From the NCBI GenBank assembly GCA_964462525.1, contig CAYWWY010000001.1, positions 310,001 through 374,000 on the forward strand: a stretch of DNA of 64,000 nucleotides, given 5' to 3'. Position 1 is the first letter of the stretch. Each line of letters starts with the position of its first letter. This DNA comes from CAYWWY01 sp964462525. GTDB lineage: Bacteria; Thermotogota; Thermotogae; MWEM01. Shown here in pieces: positions 46,096 through 55,745 of this stretch. Under the pieces are notes generated by a model. That model saw nothing but the letters and a program-made list of their open reading frames with translations. It did no database searches and was not told the DNA's origin. The position numbers and the translations under genes are program-made.

Positions 46096-47374
46096 GATTG
46101 TCGATACTCTTCAAAACCCATATATCAATTATCTGGAACGGGTTTTTTTTCCGGAAGATCTACCCTATCTACAGCGCCTCTTTGCTAACCGATCGATTAT
46201 TGAACGGTTGATCATATCCCGTCGTCCAACAGAATTGTATATAGCCGATTCACCATCGGACTCTTCTTTATACACGAAAGGAAAAAAAGCGGTCATTATG
46301 ATTCACGGAAAACAGCAAACATATGGGTTGGATCCGGATGGAACTCCCATAGGAAATGATTTCCCCGTCTGGCTAAACCGCGATCGGTACAACACTTGGA
46401 ATGAATGGTATCCTTTGTTCCTTGAAACCCTTCAACCAATCTATGATTATGACTTCTACGAATTCATTCATGATTCTTCAGTTCTCTCAGCAAAAGAGTA
46501 TGGAGAAGGCCTTGTTAAAATTCTTGATACCCATGGTTTTTTCGAAAAATATAAGCACATCTACTTGATCGCTCACAGTCAAGGGGGATTAATTGCTCGA
46601 CATGCGGCAAATTCTCGGGTAATCGTTGGAGGAACCGAATATCTGGCGGGGTCTTTTTTTGATCGTATTTTCACCCTAAATACCCCTCATCTAGGAACCG
46701 TCCTTCAAAGTTTTTCTTGTATCGTAAATCCCTTACTCGATAAATGGCTGCACCAACCCGATGGTCACCCCACTGAAATGGATGCTAGTCTTTGGAGCCT
46801 GATTTGGATGGCGCTGGAAGGAAACGTTACGCAAAGCGCAGTAGAGGCCTCTATTTCTATGGCTGGGACGAAACCGATGTATGTTGGGAAGCTGTTTTCC
46901 GAGATTGTAGGAATGCTGGATCCATTTCTTGGAGGCAAATCCATGGAGTACTCCGATTTGGAGTTTATTCATTCAGCTGCAAAAACCTTATACCCAGACT
47001 TACCCGATGAGATAATCTCCATGATCTTCCCTTTCAACGAAGAACTGGATCAGTTGAACCAATCCGATGCTTTTTTGGACAAACTTGTACTGGTCGGATC
47101 TCACGTTTCTCAGATAGATAACCTTAATAACATCCTATTTCAGACTCCCTATGCCTTCATGCGTTATGTTGCACGGGAAACATCTCGATCTCAGAAAAAA
47201 GATTACACTACTCATGGGATAAGCGATGGCGTGGTTCCTTTTTTCAGTCAAATGATGGAAGGAATCGACTTGGGCCAGAAACGACTTTTCTTTCCTGAAC
47301 TTGATCATTCCCAGATCACATCGAATCATGAAGTAATTCGGGAAATCATCCGTTTCATTATGTCGGAGGATTAA
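46096..47374 (+). CDS. C-terminal alpha/beta-hydrolase (lipase/PGAP1-like) part
   Basis: 425 codons after the gap. The lipase nucleophile elbow is AHSQGGL, preceded by VIMIHGKQQTYG, which carries the oxyanion-hole HG. A candidate catalytic histidine is in PELDHSQITSNHE near the C-terminus, and an acid residue is likely in ISDGVVPFFSQ. The pattern resembles DUF676/PGAP1-like lipases or esterases. With the signal peptide on the other side of the gap the enzyme should be extracytoplasmic. Its stop is 3 bases before rnc. Confidence 0.82.
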
Positions 47375-47377
47375 TCA

Positions 47378-48160
47378 ATGGCAAATAAGAAAAAAGCCAA
47401 CTCAGAATTGAAACTTGATCCCGATATTTCCCAAAAAATCAATGCATTTCAATCTCATGTGAACATCCATTTTCATGACCCAGAACTGCTGTTTCGGTCG
47501 TTATGCCATACTTCCTACGTTCATGAACAAGTTCAGATGGGCAAAGGGGATAAAATGGAATCGAACGAGCGTTTAGAGTTTCTTGGTGATTCCGTATTGG
47601 GGTTGATCGTGGTCGAAGAGCTTTTTTCTCGGTTCCCAGAGATGGCCGAAGGATCTTTGGCAAAGATCAAAGCAGTGATTGCAAGCGAGGTCATCCTTTC
47701 AAAAAGCGCTCATTCGATCGGATTGGGGCAATACCTTTTTTTGGGGAAAGGAGAACTACACTCGGGAGGCGCGTATCGTGATTCTACGCTTGCGGATGCT
47801 TTTGAAGCTCTGTGTGGGGCTATCTATTTGGATCGGGGTATCACAAAGATTCGGGGATTTCTTCAGCAATATCTGTTTCCTTTTATCCAGCAAGTAGTAG
47901 ATCATCGAATGTGGGTCGATTACAAAACCCAGCTTCAGGAGATGACCCAATTTTTATTTAAAGAATTGCCCGAATACACCCTTTTGCGGGTTGAAGGTCC
48001 TCCTCACCAACCTTCCTTCATCGTTCAAGTCTCCATCAATTCAGAAATATTCGCGCAAGCAACCGGTCGATCAAAAAAGGAAGCCGAGCAAAGCGCTGCG
48101 ATGATAGCGTGCAAAAGGGTGAGGGAAGAGAATCCACAACTCGATTCATCCTTTTTATGA
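47378..48160 (+). CDS. rnc: Ribonuclease III
   Basis: A 260-residue dsRNA endonuclease. The signature NERLEFLGDSVLGL lies at residues 63-76 with catalytic D71; the second acidic site is DAFEALCGAIY near 145. The C-terminal dsRNA-binding domain spans about 185-255. It processes rRNA precursors and structured mRNA. Its stop overlaps the next gene as ATGA. Confidence 0.97.
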   Translation: MANKKKANSELKLDPDISQKINAFQSHVNIHFHDPELLFRSLCHTSYVHEQVQMGKGDKMESNERLEFLGDSVLGLIVVEELFSRFPEMAEGSLAKIKAVIASEVILSKSAHSIGLGQYLFLGKGELHSGGAYRDSTLADAFEALCGAIYLDRGITKIRGFLQQYLFPFIQQVVDHRMWVDYKTQLQEMTQFLFKELPEYTLLRVEGPPHQPSFIVQVSINSEIFAQATGRSKKEAEQSAAMIACKRVREENPQLDSSFL

Positions 48161-49116
48161 TAATTCCCTTTTTTTTCCCTTTCGCAGGTTGCCCGAATCG
48201 GTGTTCCTTTTGCAATTCATTATCTTTGAATACAGAAAATCATCGATCAATTTCACAATCCGGTTTTGACCAACGGATTCTGTCATATCTTCGATCAAAT
48301 CGGGGCGGTCAGAAGAATCAAATTGCCTTTTATGGGGGCTGTTTCACCCTCATGCCCATTCAAGAACAGGAGCGGTTTTTGGATTGGTCTCGGACTTGGA
48401 TTCGTAAGCAAGCAATCGATTCAATCCGATTCTCCACAATACCAGTAATGCCTCCGTATACTCTGATCTCGCTCTATAAAGAATCAGGAGTCAAGACTGT
48501 GGAATTGGGGATTGAGATTATGGACGATGACGTTCTTACGATCAATCATCGTCAATATACTACGAACCAAGCACAAAAAGTGATCCGATTCTTCCATGAT
48601 GAAGGCTTTGAAGTAGGTATTCATCTGATGTTTGGCCTTCCGGGGAGCAGCCTTGAGAAAGAGGATTCCTCGCTAGAGCATTGTTTGTTTACGCCCTTTG
48701 ATTTTGTAAGACTACACCCGACAATTGTTTTATCCGGGACTGAATTACACCAGTGGTATCAAAGTGGATTATTCGACCCTTTGGATCTTAATGAAGCTGT
48801 GATTCAGATTGCCAGTATTTCAGCTCGGTTGAAGGAGCTGGATCAAAAAAGGGTGGCCCAAACAGGGTTGTTACTTACTGATAACAAGAAATCCATATTA
48901 GTTGCAGGCCCCTACCATCCAGCTTTTGGCGACCTTGTTTGCATACAAGAACTATGGATATCATTAGGCCGACAGCTGAATCAGGAGCATCGAATTGAAG
49001 TAAGCCGCAAAGTATTTCAAAGGTTTTTCGCACATCGCGGATTCTTTCTTGATCGAATGCAATCAATACGATATCAGGAAATCGAAGATGACCAAATTGA
49101 GGTGAGGAAAAGGTGA
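48157..49116 (+). CDS. Radical SAM protein, Elp3-like
   Basis: A 319-residue radical SAM enzyme. The 4Fe-4S motif is at the extreme N-terminus: C12-x3-C16-x2-C19 in GCPNRCSFCN. FYGGCFTLMP and GLPGSSLEKED are typical of the Elp3/YhcC-type subgroup. No acetyltransferase domain or TRAM domain is seen, so it is only the radical SAM part. ATGA overlap with rnc suggests coupling. The substrate is unknown; RNA modification is a reasonable guess from relatives and neighbours. Confidence 0.82.
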   Translation: MIIPFFFPFAGCPNRCSFCNSLSLNTENHRSISQSGFDQRILSYLRSNRGGQKNQIAFYGGCFTLMPIQEQERFLDWSRTWIRKQAIDSIRFSTIPVMPPYTLISLYKESGVKTVELGIEIMDDDVLTINHRQYTTNQAQKVIRFFHDEGFEVGIHLMFGLPGSSLEKEDSSLEHCLFTPFDFVRLHPTIVLSGTELHQWYQSGLFDPLDLNEAVIQIASISARLKELDQKRVAQTGLLLTDNKKSILVAGPYHPAFGDLVCIQELWISLGRQLNQEHRIEVSRKVFQRFFAHRGFFLDRMQSIRYQEIEDDQIEVRKR

Positions 49117-50141
49117 AAAAAAGCATTATTTGGATGGTCCTTGTATGGTTCGTATGTTTATCAAACGGATTCTCAAATACCTTCCGACTGGCTTTGGAGA
49201 ATTATCTCCAGAAATCAGCTCTGATGGTGGTTGCTGAGCTTCAGTGGCAGAATGCGCAAGAGCTTTATAATGCTCAGCTTGTAAGGGCTACCACAAAAAT
49301 GGATATATTGGCAGCGGATATCCAAAGGTTTGATCGGTTGGGTGATTACCGAACCGCCAAATGGAAACAAGCCTTTCACTTTATGGAGGAATTACTGGAT
49401 TGGAAACGGATTCAATCCGAGGTGTTTCTGAGCGAAAGCCAATTGAAACTTGCCCAAGAAGATCTGGCCAACAAACAAAGAGCATTGTCTTTTGGTGGTG
49501 TCTCCCAAGATGACGTCCAATTAGCGGTTCTTACACTGGAAGCCTCTCAAACCATGTATGATCGTTCCATCGCACGTAGAGAAAGGATGGAGCGTTATCT
49601 AAAAACCCATCTGTTCCTCACCCAGCCGTTCATCATTGCGCTTCAACATCCGGAAATCCCGCCTTTATCTGGAGAACTGATGATACAAGCGATATCGCAA
49701 ACAGCGCAAGCGCAAACCCTCAAACTCCAGAAAGAGCAAGAAGAATCTCAGTATAGCTTGCTTGCTTCTGGGGGTTCGAGCAGTTATCAAGCCGAAATCG
49801 CGCGAAGAAACGCGCGATCTCGTGATTTAGAGCTAGCCGCGTTCTTGAATCAAACAGAAATGACCATTCAAGAGTCTTTTGAGACGCTCCATATGGTTTT
49901 TGCGTTGCTGGATACGGGGAGTAAACAGAGACAGATCCTTCAAAACCAATCGGAACGTGTTCAAGAAGGATACAGAAAAGGGGTCCTTTCAACGAGAGAA
50001 TACTATGAACATCTGATTCGATTGTACCAATATGAGTTGATGCAGATTGATTTGGAGTTGCAAGCCATCCAAGCAATGAAACTCCTTCTTCCCTGGATAA
50101 GCCAAGACCCGATAGGTGCTTTGGCCCAATGGATTCAGTAA
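49113..50141 (+). CDS. TolC-like exported coiled-coil protein
   Basis: A 342-residue protein with a signal peptide (about residues 1-22) and a largely helical body. Long amphipathic heptad stretches (about 85-125, 190-270) and the ending YRKGVLSTREYYEHLIRLYQYE resemble TolC/outer-membrane efflux family helices. It is shorter than TolC (about 420-490) and shows no clear beta-barrel strands. It starts with GTG overlapping the previous stop. No RND or MFP gene is nearby. Exact function unknown. Confidence 0.6.
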   Translation: MKKSIIWMVLVWFVCLSNGFSNTFRLALENYLQKSALMVVAELQWQNAQELYNAQLVRATTKMDILAADIQRFDRLGDYRTAKWKQAFHFMEELLDWKRIQSEVFLSESQLKLAQEDLANKQRALSFGGVSQDDVQLAVLTLEASQTMYDRSIARRERMERYLKTHLFLTQPFIIALQHPEIPPLSGELMIQAISQTAQAQTLKLQKEQEESQYSLLASGGSSSYQAEIARRNARSRDLELAAFLNQTEMTIQESFETLHMVFALLDTGSKQRQILQNQSERVQEGYRKGVLSTREYYEHLIRLYQYELMQIDLELQAIQAMKLLLPWISQDPIGALAQWIQ

Positions 50142-50210
50142 TGCACCGCATGAATTATCCGATAATATGCTAGCATAGGATCGATTGTTTGGATCCTCTG
50201 AGGTGAAGTA

Positions 50211-52859
50211 ATGAATGGAATCGGTTATATTCACGTTTCTCATACTGCTGGTAAGCCCGCCTTAACTAAGGATGGCGGTCAGTTGGGAAAGATTATATCC
50301 TTATCCGGTGGAAAAGCGGAAGTCCTGGTCGGAGATCAAATTGTTAAGATTGAAGTTCACAATCCCAGCAGATTGAAGCCAGGAGATGTGATTCAACTTT
50401 TTTTCGAAGGGGAAACCAACTCGAAGCAGAAACCACAGGTCTCCAATCCGCTTCATGCGAAGCTGTTGGATATCATAACCCTTTCCTTTCCTGTCCCCGT
50501 TTCCTCTACCGTTGAACAGATCATCCAAGGGATGGGAGATGAAGAAAAAGTCCGATTGTATAAAGCGACCTCTGAAATTATGGGTATTGTGCGACAACTA
50601 ACAGCCCAAAACTTTGCAGAAACGATTATCCAAACAAATGAAACTTTGAAAAATGTCGAGAACCTATTGGATGATCGGCTTCCTTTTGGCCGGAGGATTG
50701 TAGAAATGGCCTTTCGGGCAAAGGCGATGGGTGTAAGTTGGGATCAAATGCCAAAAGAAGTCAAAGAAGCAATGGTGAAGCAATTTGTTTTCTATGATCA
50801 AAAGTGGGCAGATAAAGGAGTCAATCGGTCAGACCTAATGATTGTTCCACAGTCAGTTCGAAAGATATCGATCCATGATCCTTCCTTGATCCGACTTCCT
50901 TCGAAAGCAGCAAACGCCTCTGTTCTTCAGTCGGTGGAATCTTTCTTTCCCACCAATACAACTCAGTCCTCTGTTCGCTTCAATCCATTTTTGACTCCTA
51001 TTCCTTCCCCAGAAGCCTTCGAACCACAACTGGACATCTTACGTCAAGCGCTCGGCACTTCACGACCAGAAATGCACAAGATGGACCAGCATGTTTTGAA
51101 TTTGGATAAGCAACATCCCTCATTTGAGCCAAAGTCTTCGCATCTTCAAATTGATCGGAATCGTGGGAAAGAATCAATCAAAACAGAGCTTGTGGATCAA
51201 TCGAATGAACGATTTAATCGACAGACACAAAAACCGGATTTACGCGAACCCCTCTCCAAAGAGGCGCCAACAATCAGCCAAAAGGTTCGAAGCCTTACGA
51301 TGTCCGACCAAAAAGCTCTATCAATCAAAGGGGTACCATTTCCTAAAGGCCCAAGTAAATCCGTAACCACACCACAGGACACTTTTCCGAAACCAACTCG
51401 GCCCGATCCTTCTCATCGATCCGCATATGTTCCCTTGAAAAACGAACTGCCCCACGTACTGTTGGAAAAAAACAGAGATCTCATCCTTCCTGGATTCCGA
51501 CAGATACATTCCTACAATCCCAGTTCCCTTGGTTCAATCCATACAAAAGTTCACGAACAAACGATCCCAAGAGAAACAGCCCGATGGATTGATATCTTTG
51601 TCCAGTTATTGAGAGAAGGAATCTCAGAACCTGTTCAATTGAAAAGATTGGCTCTTTCCATGAATCCGTTCCTTCCGAGTGATTCCGTGAATACCGGCAC
51701 CAAACCTCTCGTAACACCTTGGGAGACGAATATCCGCGAGATTCTTGATAACAGATTGGTTCCACAGGGAGAAAGGGATCAAAGATTCGCGTTGGAATCC
51801 CTGAATAGAAACGTTCTTGAATCGACTTTTCAATTAATCCGTTCTATCTCAGACACGGTTAACCAATGGGAAGCGAAAGGAATGGAACAGTCAGTTCGCG
51901 AAGCAATTACAAAGGAATGGGTTTGGATCATTAAAGAATCGGAACGACTAAATGAATTCCGACCCGTTTTTTTACAGAAAGCGATGGGGTTGTTCCTGGA
52001 AAGTCTTTCTGGGCGATTAGAAGGTCCTGAAGACTCCAAAGAAAGGATTCTTATGGATGTTCGCCAATGGATAAGCAAATGGGCACTTGTAAAAGAACTA
52101 AATACTTCCCACCATACAGACCGTTTGGAAAAATCACCGCAGATTTCCACCTCAGACGCAGAAAAGCCCCAAACAAATTCTGCAATCCTACACGGGAAGA
52201 AAGAAACTTTTTCTTCAGAAACGGTGGCACAAGCACCTCGAACCAACTCATCTTCCTTTTCCGATCGAATCAGCCCAAGCGAAAGCATCTTTGAACGGAT
52301 TGTGTCTACCCCAACCGCTCGTGAAGACGCTCAACCCCACCCACCGGATAAGGAACCGATCCAATCGTCCAACCCCACGGGTGGCAGTGATTCATCTTTC
52401 GGCAGAGAGCGGATAGAACCACATCAGTTTTCAACTATGAACTACCTTCGTTTGATGAATTTTTCTACGCATACCGACTTAGCAACCCTATATACAGCTG
52501 CTTTTGCCCTCGAGTCTTTTCAATGCCGGATTGATTGGTTAGAGAAAAAGCAATATAAAGAGGGATACGACACAAAAAAAACCTACCGGATCATGATTGA
52601 TATCCATACAGGACAGCTTGGAGAAGTGTTGATTGATAGTTTTTTTCGAAATCATCAGATAGAACTCTTTCTGTATGCTGAGCCTGATCATCAGAACTCA
52701 TTGACTCATCATTCGTCAACCCTCTATCAACGGCTTCGTTCTGAGGGATTCGAAGTCCGAGGGATCTTTATTCGGAATATGCCCAATCAAGATCAGCTTT
52801 TGGAAAAGCGCGTACAAATGCTGACAGGGATGGACGGGAGGTTTACCGGGATGGGGTAA
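50211..52859 (+). CDS. FliK-like hook-length control protein
   Basis: An 882-residue protein. An N-terminal beta-rich region (about 20-80) is followed by a very long low-complexity middle rich in S, P, K, Q and T. The C-terminal domain (about 740-870) includes YRIMIDIHTGQLGEVLIDSFFRNHQIELFLYAE split over strands, as in the Flg_hook domain of FliK. The adjacent FlhB-like ORF supports the call, since FliK acts on FlhB; B. subtilis also has a similar pair, YlqG-YlqH. No other flagellar gene is in this window. The stop lies at a GGGG run next to the frame of the following ORF. Confidence 0.75.
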   Translation: MNGIGYIHVSHTAGKPALTKDGGQLGKIISLSGGKAEVLVGDQIVKIEVHNPSRLKPGDVIQLFFEGETNSKQKPQVSNPLHAKLLDIITLSFPVPVSSTVEQIIQGMGDEEKVRLYKATSEIMGIVRQLTAQNFAETIIQTNETLKNVENLLDDRLPFGRRIVEMAFRAKAMGVSWDQMPKEVKEAMVKQFVFYDQKWADKGVNRSDLMIVPQSVRKISIHDPSLIRLPSKAANASVLQSVESFFPTNTTQSSVRFNPFLTPIPSPEAFEPQLDILRQALGTSRPEMHKMDQHVLNLDKQHPSFEPKSSHLQIDRNRGKESIKTELVDQSNERFNRQTQKPDLREPLSKEAPTISQKVRSLTMSDQKALSIKGVPFPKGPSKSVTTPQDTFPKPTRPDPSHRSAYVPLKNELPHVLLEKNRDLILPGFRQIHSYNPSSLGSIHTKVHEQTIPRETARWIDIFVQLLREGISEPVQLKRLALSMNPFLPSDSVNTGTKPLVTPWETNIREILDNRLVPQGERDQRFALESLNRNVLESTFQLIRSISDTVNQWEAKGMEQSVREAITKEWVWIIKESERLNEFRPVFLQKAMGLFLESLSGRLEGPEDSKERILMDVRQWISKWALVKELNTSHHTDRLEKSPQISTSDAEKPQTNSAILHGKKETFSSETVAQAPRTNSSSFSDRISPSESIFERIVSTPTAREDAQPHPPDKEPIQSSNPTGGSDSSFGRERIEPHQFSTMNYLRLMNFSTHTDLATLYTAAFALESFQCRIDWLEKKQYKEGYDTKKTYRIMIDIHTGQLGEVLIDSFFRNHQIELFLYAEPDHQNSLTHHSSTLYQRLRSEGFEVRGIFIRNMPNQDQLLEKRVQMLTGMDGRFTGMG

Positions 52860-53158
52860 ATGATCGCAAATCTCAAAATTCTACCGCAAGCAAAGAAACT
52901 GCGTCACTAAGCGCTGTTGCGTTAAAATATGATCAAGAGCAAGATATTGCCCCAAAAGTAATTGCGCAAGCAAAAGGAGAATTAGCGAAAAAGATTGTTG
53001 AAATTGCAATTGAACACAATATCCCGATTTACAAAGACGCGATCCTTGTTGAGAAACTGCTCGAGTTGGATTATTATTCGGAAGTCCCAGAAGATTTATA
53101 CCGGGCAGTTGCTCAAGTAATCGCTTATGTATATCAAGTAGGAGGGATGAAGCTTTGA
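52856..53158 (+). CDS. FlhB C-terminal-like protein (FlhX/YlqH type), no start codon
   Basis: 100 codons matching the cytoplasmic C-terminal domain of FlhB/EscU: SAVALKYDQEQDIAPKVIA, then IPIYKDAILVEKLLELD and VPEDLYRAVAQVIAYVYQ. The NPTH autocleavage site is absent, as in free-standing FlhX. There is no ATG, GTG or TTG in frame; the likely initiation point reads GTA at 52856. The frame is -1 relative to the FliK-like gene at its last codons, ATG GGG TAA. Either GTA stands for a miscalled GTG, or one G is missing in the run, or ribosomes shift frame. The stop overlaps folC. Confidence 0.8.
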   Translation, partial: VNDRKSQNSTASKETASLSAVALKYDQEQDIAPKVIAQAKGELAKKIVEIAIEHNIPIYKDAILVEKLLELDYYSEVPEDLYRAVAQVIAYVYQVGGMKL

Positions 53159-54510
53159 ATCAAAAGATCCATTCGATCGATGAAGCATTGGACTTTTTGT
53201 ACCATTCTCGGCCCCATGGCCAAGTCAAGCTCGGATTGGATCGAATTCAACACTTGCTTGAGCTTTTAGGAAATCCTCATCAAGAGTATAAGACCATACA
53301 CATTGCCGGTACAAATGGAAAAGGATCAACCGCGCGCATTATGGGAACCCTGCTTCAAACCGTACATTCCCGCGTTGGAACCAACTTTTCTCCTCATTTG
53401 GTACAGTTCTCAGAAAGAATCCGACTCAATGGAGACATGATTTCTGATGCGGATATCACTCAAACTCTCAATGCGATCCTTCCTGCCATTCAAAGAATGG
53501 ATCGAATGGAGGAAGAGATGCGCCCCAGTTTTTTCGAAATCATTACGGCAATGGCCTTTTTTTGGTTTGCGCAGAAAGATGTTCAGGTAGCGGTGATGGA
53601 AGTAGGTCTTGGCGGTCGGTTCGACGCAACCAATGTGATTCTTCCTGAAGTAAGTATTATTACCAGCATCGGTAAAGACCATATGCAAACGCTCGGAGAT
53701 ACCTTATCAAAAATCGCATTCGAAAAAGCAGGGATTATCAAACCGAAACGTCCTGTTGTATGTGGGGCAAAACCTCTCGAAGCAGTTCAGATGATTCAGA
53801 AACGTGCGGAAGAAATGGACTCGCCATGTTTTTTTCTGGGGAAAGATTTCCGTTGCATTCCCGAACAGCTTTCTGTCAATCACAATCAGTTCCTATATGA
53901 ATCAAATGGTCTGCTGCCTAATGACCTTACAAGTGTTCCATACACTTTGTGCCTTAATGGCATAAATCAGATGGAGAACGCTTCTTTAGCGATCACGGCC
54001 TTTTGTATTTACTGCGATCGGAATGATATCCCTTGGACCCCCACAGACTTGGTCAAGCCTCTTTCTCAAATTTCGTGGGAAGGACGCTTTGAACTATTGT
54101 CCAAAAACCCTCCGATCATTGTTGACGGAGCCCACAATGAACCCGGAGTGATTGAATTGGTAAAAAATTGGGATCTTTATTTTCGCGGACAATCATGTTG
54201 CCTCCTGACCGGAATCCTAAGCGACAAGGATACGGTCCACATGAGCCAAACATTGCAAAAAATAGCTAACTTTGTGGTGGTTACGGCTCCCAAAGCGCCC
54301 AGACCATCAAATCCTCGGGCTGCTTATGACTGTTTTCTTCCGTTTTTTTCTCCGGATCGTTGCCTATACGAAGAGGATATAGAAAAAGCATTGGATATCG
54401 CGTTAACACACACATCATCGAATTGTCCACTCCTAATATGCGGTTCTCTCTATCTGGTTGGTTACGTTCGAAATTACACCATCTCTCGTTTAATGAATTC
54501 TGCTCAATAG
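53155..54510 (+). CDS. folC: Dihydrofolate/folylpolyglutamate synthase FolC
   Basis: A 451-residue Mur-ligase-family enzyme that adds glutamate to dihydropteroate and folates. The ATP-binding loop is AGTNGKGSTA (51-60). Other family segments are VGLGGRFDATN near 145-155, TSIGKDHMQTLGDT and VDGAHNEPGV near 322-331. The start is TTG overlapping the FlhB-like stop, with GGAGGG 8 bases before. With folE2 downstream it indicates an intact folate route. Confidence 0.94.
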   Translation: MNQKIHSIDEALDFLYHSRPHGQVKLGLDRIQHLLELLGNPHQEYKTIHIAGTNGKGSTARIMGTLLQTVHSRVGTNFSPHLVQFSERIRLNGDMISDADITQTLNAILPAIQRMDRMEEEMRPSFFEIITAMAFFWFAQKDVQVAVMEVGLGGRFDATNVILPEVSIITSIGKDHMQTLGDTLSKIAFEKAGIIKPKRPVVCGAKPLEAVQMIQKRAEEMDSPCFFLGKDFRCIPEQLSVNHNQFLYESNGLLPNDLTSVPYTLCLNGINQMENASLAITAFCIYCDRNDIPWTPTDLVKPLSQISWEGRFELLSKNPPIIVDGAHNEPGVIELVKNWDLYFRGQSCCLLTGILSDKDTVHMSQTLQKIANFVVVTAPKAPRPSNPRAAYDCFLPFFSPDRCLYEEDIEKALDIALTHTSSNCPLLICGSLYLVGYVRNYTISRLMNSAQ

Positions 54511-54525
54511 GAAAGGGGATGTTGG

Positions 54526-55143
54526 ATGCTTTTTTCATTGCGCGGGGCTGTCACCCATCATATCGAACCCACAACGATCGTCATCGAAGTCTCGGGTGTA
54601 GGGTTTGAAGTATTTGCCGATTCCGAGTTATTCCATACCACGGGAGAAATCTTTGCTTATGTCGTTGATATTCCTTCAGAAGACGAACACAGATTGTATG
54701 GATTTGTCACAAGAGAAAAACGAGAACTGTTTAATCTACTTCGATCGGTGACCGGAATTGGGCCAAAAACCGCAATGCGGATAATTACACAGGCTGACGC
54801 AGTTGAAATGATTGCTGCGATTGTTTCAGAAGATATAGAGTATTTATGCAGTCTCCCGAGTATCGGAAAGCGAACAGCTGAACGTGTAGTCCTAGAGCTT
54901 CAGAATAAACGGAAAGAACTACAAAAAGTCAGTGAAATCCCTGAGCATTCAAACACGCAGAATATCCAACTCTTTCATCAAGCCCTCGAAGGACTCGAAG
55001 CTTTGGGTTATCCTTCCCACCAGGCTCGAAAAGTGCTCCGATCACTGACCCTTGAAAAAGAAGGATGGACTGTCGAATCTTTGGTTAAAGCAGCTTTGAA
55101 GCAGTTTTTGGATGTAAGTCCGATAAAGGACGGACGCACATAA
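54526..55143 (+). CDS. ruvA: Holliday junction DNA helicase subunit RuvA
   Basis: A 205-residue protein that binds Holliday junctions and loads RuvB. The N-terminal OB domain is followed by the two helix-hairpin-helix motifs, seen as GIGPKTAMRII near 81-91 and LPSIGKRTAERVVLEL near 112-127. The C-terminal domain III (about 150-205) that touches RuvB is present. RuvB and RuvC are not in this window. It follows folC by 15 bases. Confidence 0.96.
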   Translation: MLFSLRGAVTHHIEPTTIVIEVSGVGFEVFADSELFHTTGEIFAYVVDIPSEDEHRLYGFVTREKRELFNLLRSVTGIGPKTAMRIITQADAVEMIAAIVSEDIEYLCSLPSIGKRTAERVVLELQNKRKELQKVSEIPEHSNTQNIQLFHQALEGLEALGYPSHQARKVLRSLTLEKEGWTVESLVKAALKQFLDVSPIKDGRT

Positions 55144-55154
55144 TTTACGAAGAT

Positions 55155-55185
55155 TTTCATTAATGAAACAGAGGTATGCTATAAT
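55155..55185 (+). promoter_or_regulatory. Rubrerythrin promoter with palindrome
   Basis: An extended -10 TATGCTATAAT (hexamer 55180-55185). The 14-base perfect palindrome TTTCATTAATGAAA (55155-55168) covers the expected -35. This suggests a repressor such as a Fur/PerR-like protein. The regulator is unknown. Confidence 0.6.
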
Positions 55186-55218
55186 TCAATGAAAAACAAA
55201 ACTTACGGAGGTGCCAAT

Positions 55219-55728
55219 ATGAGAGCTATGACCAAAGAATTTTTGGAAGCGGCATTTGCTGGCGAATCTCAAGCTCATGTTAAATACCTAATTTTTGCAG
55301 AAGAGGCGGAACAGAAAGGAATGCCCAAGTTGGCAAATCTCTTTCGCGCGATTTCCCACGCAGAGTATGTTCACGCCAAAAACCATCTAAAAGCTCTTGG
55401 ACAAGTCGGAGATACCGTTCCGAACATCCAAAAGGCAAAAGATGGAGAACACTTCGAAATCGATGAAATGTATCCTGTGTACCATGAAACGGCAAAGTTT
55501 CAGGCGGAAAAGGAAGCAGAGCGATCTACTCATTATGCGCTTGAAGCAGAGAAAATCCACGAACAGATGTACATGAAAGCACAACAACTTGCATCAGGAA
55601 ATGAGGACTATACGACCGATACTATTTGGATATGTCCAGTTTGCGGTCATACAGCAGAAGATCATGCTCCCGACCGTTGTCCTGTCTGTAATGTGCTCAA
55701 AGACCGGTTTGTCGGGTTTACTGCTTGA
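55219..55728 (+). CDS. Rubrerythrin
   Basis: A 169-residue peroxide-reducing diiron protein. ATG 55219 was chosen, with GGAGGTG 6 bases upstream. The four-helix bundle holds the diiron ligands (AFAGESQAH, ISHAEYVHAKNH and the later EAEKIHE). The C-terminal rubredoxin domain has CPVCGHTAED and CPVC (about 140-160). It reduces hydrogen peroxide in anaerobes with electrons from rubredoxin or NADH. Its own promoter and terminator make it a single-gene unit. Confidence 0.95.
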   Translation: MRAMTKEFLEAAFAGESQAHVKYLIFAEEAEQKGMPKLANLFRAISHAEYVHAKNHLKALGQVGDTVPNIQKAKDGEHFEIDEMYPVYHETAKFQAEKEAERSTHYALEAEKIHEQMYMKAQQLASGNEDYTTDTIWICPVCGHTAEDHAPDRCPVCNVLKDRFVGFTA

Positions 55729-55745
55729 TTGTCTTTTTTTGGTTC

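Noticed and set aside
50168..50200. ATGCTAGCAT palindrome and GGATC/GATCC hairpin before the FliK-like gene
   Set aside because: Short and of common bases; no known operator or riboswitch form, so not listed as a site.
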